A stretch of DNA of 60,000 bases, from positions 30,480,283 through 30,540,282 of the forward strand of contig OU612066.1 of assembly GCA_914767715.1 (NCBI GenBank). The letters are read 5' to 3'. This document shows, piece by piece, positions 56,701 to 60,000 of this stretch. This DNA comes from Membranipora membranacea. Its lineage: Eukaryota > Bryozoa > Gymnolaemata > Cheilostomatida > Membraniporidae. The position numbers were made by a program, and so were the translations under genes. Within the stretch, counting starts at the first letter, position 1, and each line of letters starts with the position of its first letter. A model generated the notes under the pieces. It was not told where the DNA came from. It searched no databases and saw nothing but the letters and a program-made list of their open reading frames with translations.

Positions 56701-58973
56701 ACATACTGCTCAGGCGATGCTGGAGGATCCCCGTCCTCATCTTCTTGGTATTCAGGCATGTCACCTTCTACCGCTTGGTATTCCATAGGGATTCTATCAT
56801 TTTCAAGGTATTCCTCAGGGTTTTCCTCAGGGTTTTCCATCCCTTCCTCATAGCTAGGATCGATTGTGCTGTCAGGATAGACCGACTCCTCGTTATAATC
56901 CTCACTAACCTGCTGCTGTGGCTCAGCGACAGATCCTTCAGCTACCTACAGAATAATGTTTTTTATTTGTCAATTTTCATTGTTGCATAAGCTCAAAAAT
57001 TTTATCCAAAAGGATAAGTTATTTAGGGATGTCTACAATTCATATAACCAACAGAACCCTGGATGCTGCTTTGTTATAGACTTTTGCGTGTATTCTGATA
57101 CAACATCATAATGGAAGATAAAACTGAGAAGGGAAATTAGGTCAGTGGTAGCAGGGGGGAATAGAGGAGCTTCAAACATCGCCCTCAAGCTAGTTATCTA
57201 CAATATATCCTCCTCTAGGGTATATCCCATAGAGTTATTATATATATATATAATATATACATATATATATATATATCCTGTTGCAGATGTTGATTGATGC
57301 TTGGTTGGTCAAGTTATTACATCAATACTCAATAGAGAGTGGTGGCATCTTAATAATCCGAGTTTCATCAACACTGATATGAATTCGCAACATTTAGCAT
57401 TTTGGGAGACTTTGCTAGAGCGATGAAAAAAATGTTCTTTTATGTCTTACCTGATACAGCTCATCAAGTGGATGAAGTCTCTCTCCTTTACTGCGACTGC
57501 CATCTCGGCTTCTACTGCTACTCGCTGGCCGAGCTCTGACTTGCTGCTGACGTACTCTCATCATCTCTCTAGCCAGCTGCTGTCTCTCCTGTTGTTCCCG
57601 CTTCTCTTGCTGCTTCTGGGGGTTGAACTTAGGGTTGATTAGGACGGTTTTGGGTTGTACTTGTCTCTGAGGAATTGGGGCAGAGTTTTGCAGCTGTGGT
57701 GCTCCCACCTGTTCCTGCTGATGATTATATGCCAAAGCTGAATCGATTGGAGATTGATATTGCTGAACATTCTGATCTATTTGAGCTTGGTACTGCGGTG
57801 GATGGCCCGAGGGAGGCTGGATGAATTGTGGTTGCTGGACATTAAGGGGAGCTTGGTTCACATTTACAATTTGTGGAGGTTGTGTTTGATTGGGATGAGA
57901 CATATGTATCGTTGATGGCATACGAAGGGAGTTAGGCAATAAGGGGCGATGTTGAATCATGGATTGAGATGGTATCTGCGCTACAGGAAACACCGGTGGT
58001 AGGTTCATATTATTAAGAGGAACTCCAGGCACCTTTGAAGCTGGGACTTGCTGTGCCGGACTATTGCTAGGAGGATTTAATTCCTGAATAGGTACAATTT
58101 GTGGCGGTTGCTTTTGTTGCTGAGAATACTGATTAGAATACTGTTGCGAGTAGAGCTCGCCCTGTAGATCGCCCTCTTGCTGCGGCTGAACATTGAACTG
58201 AGCTGATGTAAGTTGTGAGGGCTGCTGTACGCGGGATTGAGCATATTGTGGTACATCCTGTAGAGATGACTGTTGAGCTTGAGACTGATGTGAGGCTATG
58301 GGCTGCTGCTGACTGAATTGCTGATGAACCTGTTGTTGATTATACTGGCCAGACTGGAAGTTGGGCGCTCGACTATATTGAGGTTGATGCGGTTGGTTTT
58401 GAGGATATCCTACATTGACACCCCCATCTTTGACCCCTCCTTGCTGTTGAGTCACCATTTGTGGATTAGCACCCATTGGATGGATGTTGTTATATGGCTG
58501 GGGTTTTGATATTTGCTGACCGATTTGTTGAGGAGGCTGATTGAAAATAGGTGCTTTTGATTGCATCATATTCTGCTCTTGTGGTATACGGTGTACATGT
58601 GGCTGTTGCTGTTGATGTTGTTGTAATTGTTGCTGTTGTTGTTGGTACTGAATGTTTGGCTCTGTGGTAATCAGTGTTGTTCTCTGCGCGGGTCCGTTGA
58701 TATTGTGGTTCCTTTGTGGAAGGTTCTGATATTGTCCCCCATTGTTGTTGAGGGGCCTGTAGGGTCCAGAGTTGTTCTGGTTCTCATGACTAGATTGTTG
58801 GCTCATCATTTCATCACTGATAGAAGGCATAGGGGGTGATGGCAGCAGTGCTCGTGGCTTTCTGTTCTGATTATTAGGATGGACTTTTTGACCTTGCCAC
58901 TGTTGCTTATTGATGACTGGCTGAGGCTTGACAAACGCTGTGGCCACTTGAGCTTCTTTCTTCATCTTTGCTG
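53786..58973 (-). CDS. RBM33: RBM33-like Gln/Pro-rich protein with C-terminal RRM, 5' part missing
   Basis: Exons 57451-58973, 56658-56945, 56085-56291, 55668-55863, 55284-55450, 54596-54798 and 53786-53837 join in phase, giving at least 875 residues from the Met at 58965. The first exon is very rich in Gln, Pro and Asn; next come an acidic stretch (YQEDEDGDPP), Ala/Gln-rich segments, and a C-terminal RRM-like fold: CKVLNLDPEAPVAVVREMG, QEVVVITFKEEAHGIAFRRQ and the end FNITLLRR. The FKEEAHGIAF part resembles what I recall of the RBM33 C-terminus (FKEPAHALAF). RBM33 is an RNA-binding protein linked to RNA export and ALKBH5. The first exon follows an acceptor-like TTTCTAAAAG, so more exons probably lie upstream. 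The last exon was chosen for its pyrimidine tract and fit to the final RRM strand. Confidence 0.6.
57239..57278. repeat. AT microsatellite
   Basis: Alternating TA tracts in the intron between the Gln-rich exon and the acidic exon of the RBM33-like gene. Confidence 0.7.
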
Positions 58974-58989
58974 CTTTTAGAAATATAGA

Positions 58990-59062
58990 AATGTATGTGA
59001 ATTTGTATGTGAATTTGTATGTGAATTTGAATGTGAATTTGAATGTGAATTTGAATGTGAAT
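58990..59062. repeat. 12-mer tandem repeat
   Basis: Six copies of TATGTGAATTTG in two variants (GTATGTGAATTT three times, then GAATGTGAATTT). It lies right upstream of the proposed splice acceptor at 58974. Confidence 0.8.
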
Positions 59063-59426
59063 ACAATCAGTGGTGGTGGGAACACCCAAACTGACCCAGT
59101 AGAGAAGATGAGAAGGTATCGTACTAGGGACGCCGATTGGTTTCATCAGGGAAGGTGGTATAAACCACTCTCCCTGTTGTCAAGCTAAATAGTCAAAAGA
59201 TTTTCTGGGAGTTGTCCTCCATCTATGTGGGTACTTTTTTTTTTATTGCAACACAGGATATATTGTTAGAATGTATCTACTCTGAGAATATATCGCATGT
59301 TACATTTCTTTCACGTTCAGCATTTGCACTAATGAAAACTCAATTATTTCATAGGAAATATTTTCTAATAATTAGGGGCTTTGAAAGCTGAATTAAGCTC
59401 AATATTAATTTGACAATCCTTTGCAA

Positions 59427-59930
59427 ATAGACAGTTTTCTGGGCTCGTATTTATGCATCAAGTCTGAGTTGTCCTCTCTCCAGTTTGGTACTTTTAACCC
59501 ACGCCGCATAGGAAAAACCTGCTGAAAGAGGGTTATCTTGAAAACCGCCTATGTTAGGATAAAAATGATTTTTGATTCAGAGTCTGCACCATTGAAAACA
59601 CTGTGAGACAGGGTTTCCAAATCATTGGAGGCTTGAATGTTTATAAATCTTAATTTTAGCGACGAAACTTGTCCAAATTGTCCGCAAAACAGGCAGAAAA
59701 TGCTATAATTGACTATCCATATACTAAAACTATTTCCCAAACTTTGTCTACATGAGTTTTCAATGCTGCAGATTCTGAATCAAAAATGATTTTTATCCTA
59801 TTATAAGTGGTTTTCAAGATACCCCTCTTTTCAGCACGTTTTTCCTATGCGGCGTGGGTTAAAAGTTCCAAACTGGAGAGAGGGCAACTCCGAATTGAGG
59901 CCTAAATCAGAGCTCAGAAAACTGTCTATT
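59427..59930. mobile_element. Fold-back element, family A copy 3 (best preserved)
   Basis: Terminal inverted repeats AATAGACAGTTTTCTG on the left and CAGAAAACTGTCTATT on the right. Inner arms share CTCTCTCCAGTTTGG and CCCACGCCGCATAGGAAAAA in inverted sense, and TTTTATCCTATTATAAG matches the 39.4-kb copy. There is no coding frame, so it is a non-autonomous palindromic (MITE or foldback) element of about 500 bp. Confidence 0.8.
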
Positions 59931-60000
59931 ACAATAAAAACATTGCCAACATATAGACATGACTGAGCTTTCGGATACCAAATCCAAATCACTTTATGCA

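Larger units (their letters stand above)
58974..60000. other. Intron or upstream region of the RBM33-like gene
   Basis: No further coding exon can be supported. It holds a 12-mer array and a family A fold-back element. It may be an intron whose 5' exon is beyond the window. Confidence 0.45.

Noticed and set aside
57442-58839. Plus-strand open frames rich in Leu opposite the Gln-rich exon
   Set aside because: Antisense of CAG-rich coding sequence (CTG read as Leu); no independent support.

Overview
This is animal nuclear DNA: low-GC, with intron-rich genes whose exons are bounded by GT/AG and join in consistent phase. A Notch-ligand-type gene makes it metazoan. The compact layout (three genes in 60 kb) and an unusual DSL/MNNL protein suggest a non-bilaterian animal, perhaps a sponge; that placement is inference.

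Region 1 (about 0.65-14.0 kb, + strand) is a complete-looking 19-exon gene encoding a 959-residue IQ-motif protein that I read as IQCH. Its introns carry several fold-back (MITE-like) elements. Region 2 (14.0-17.0 kb) lies between two genes that meet tail to tail and holds short tandem repeats.

Region 3 (17.0-52.3 kb, - strand) is the main find. I could join 63 exons, all in consistent phase, into one open frame of 13,632 nt (4,543 residues plus stop). It encodes a secreted-then-anchored giant: signal peptide, then sixteen copies of the Notch-ligand N-terminal domain (MNNL, a C2 fold), three DSL domains (after modules 1, 2 and 6), six small six-cysteine ShKT-like modules, long Thr/Pro mucin-like linkers built on a 7-residue PTTTTTT unit, a furin-type RSKR site, one transmembrane helix and a cytoplasmic tail of about 15 residues. 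Each MNNL module is cut by introns at the same places in the same phases (2, 0, 2), so the array looks built by tandem duplication of an exon set. In the thirteen modules without DSL, the mucin linker starts just after the position of the first DSL cysteine. A canonical Delta/Jagged ligand has one MNNL, one DSL, EGF repeats and a longer tail, so this is a very different architecture; I do not know of a described protein like it.

Region 4 (53.8-59.0 kb and probably beyond the window, - strand) is the 3' part of a Gln/Pro-rich gene with a C-terminal RRM-like domain, best read as an RBM33-like RNA-binding protein. Three copies of one palindromic element family (near 18.9, 39.4 and 59.7 kb), a G-rich pentanucleotide array and other simple repeats are spread through introns and gaps. 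The three genes show no evident functional relation to each other.
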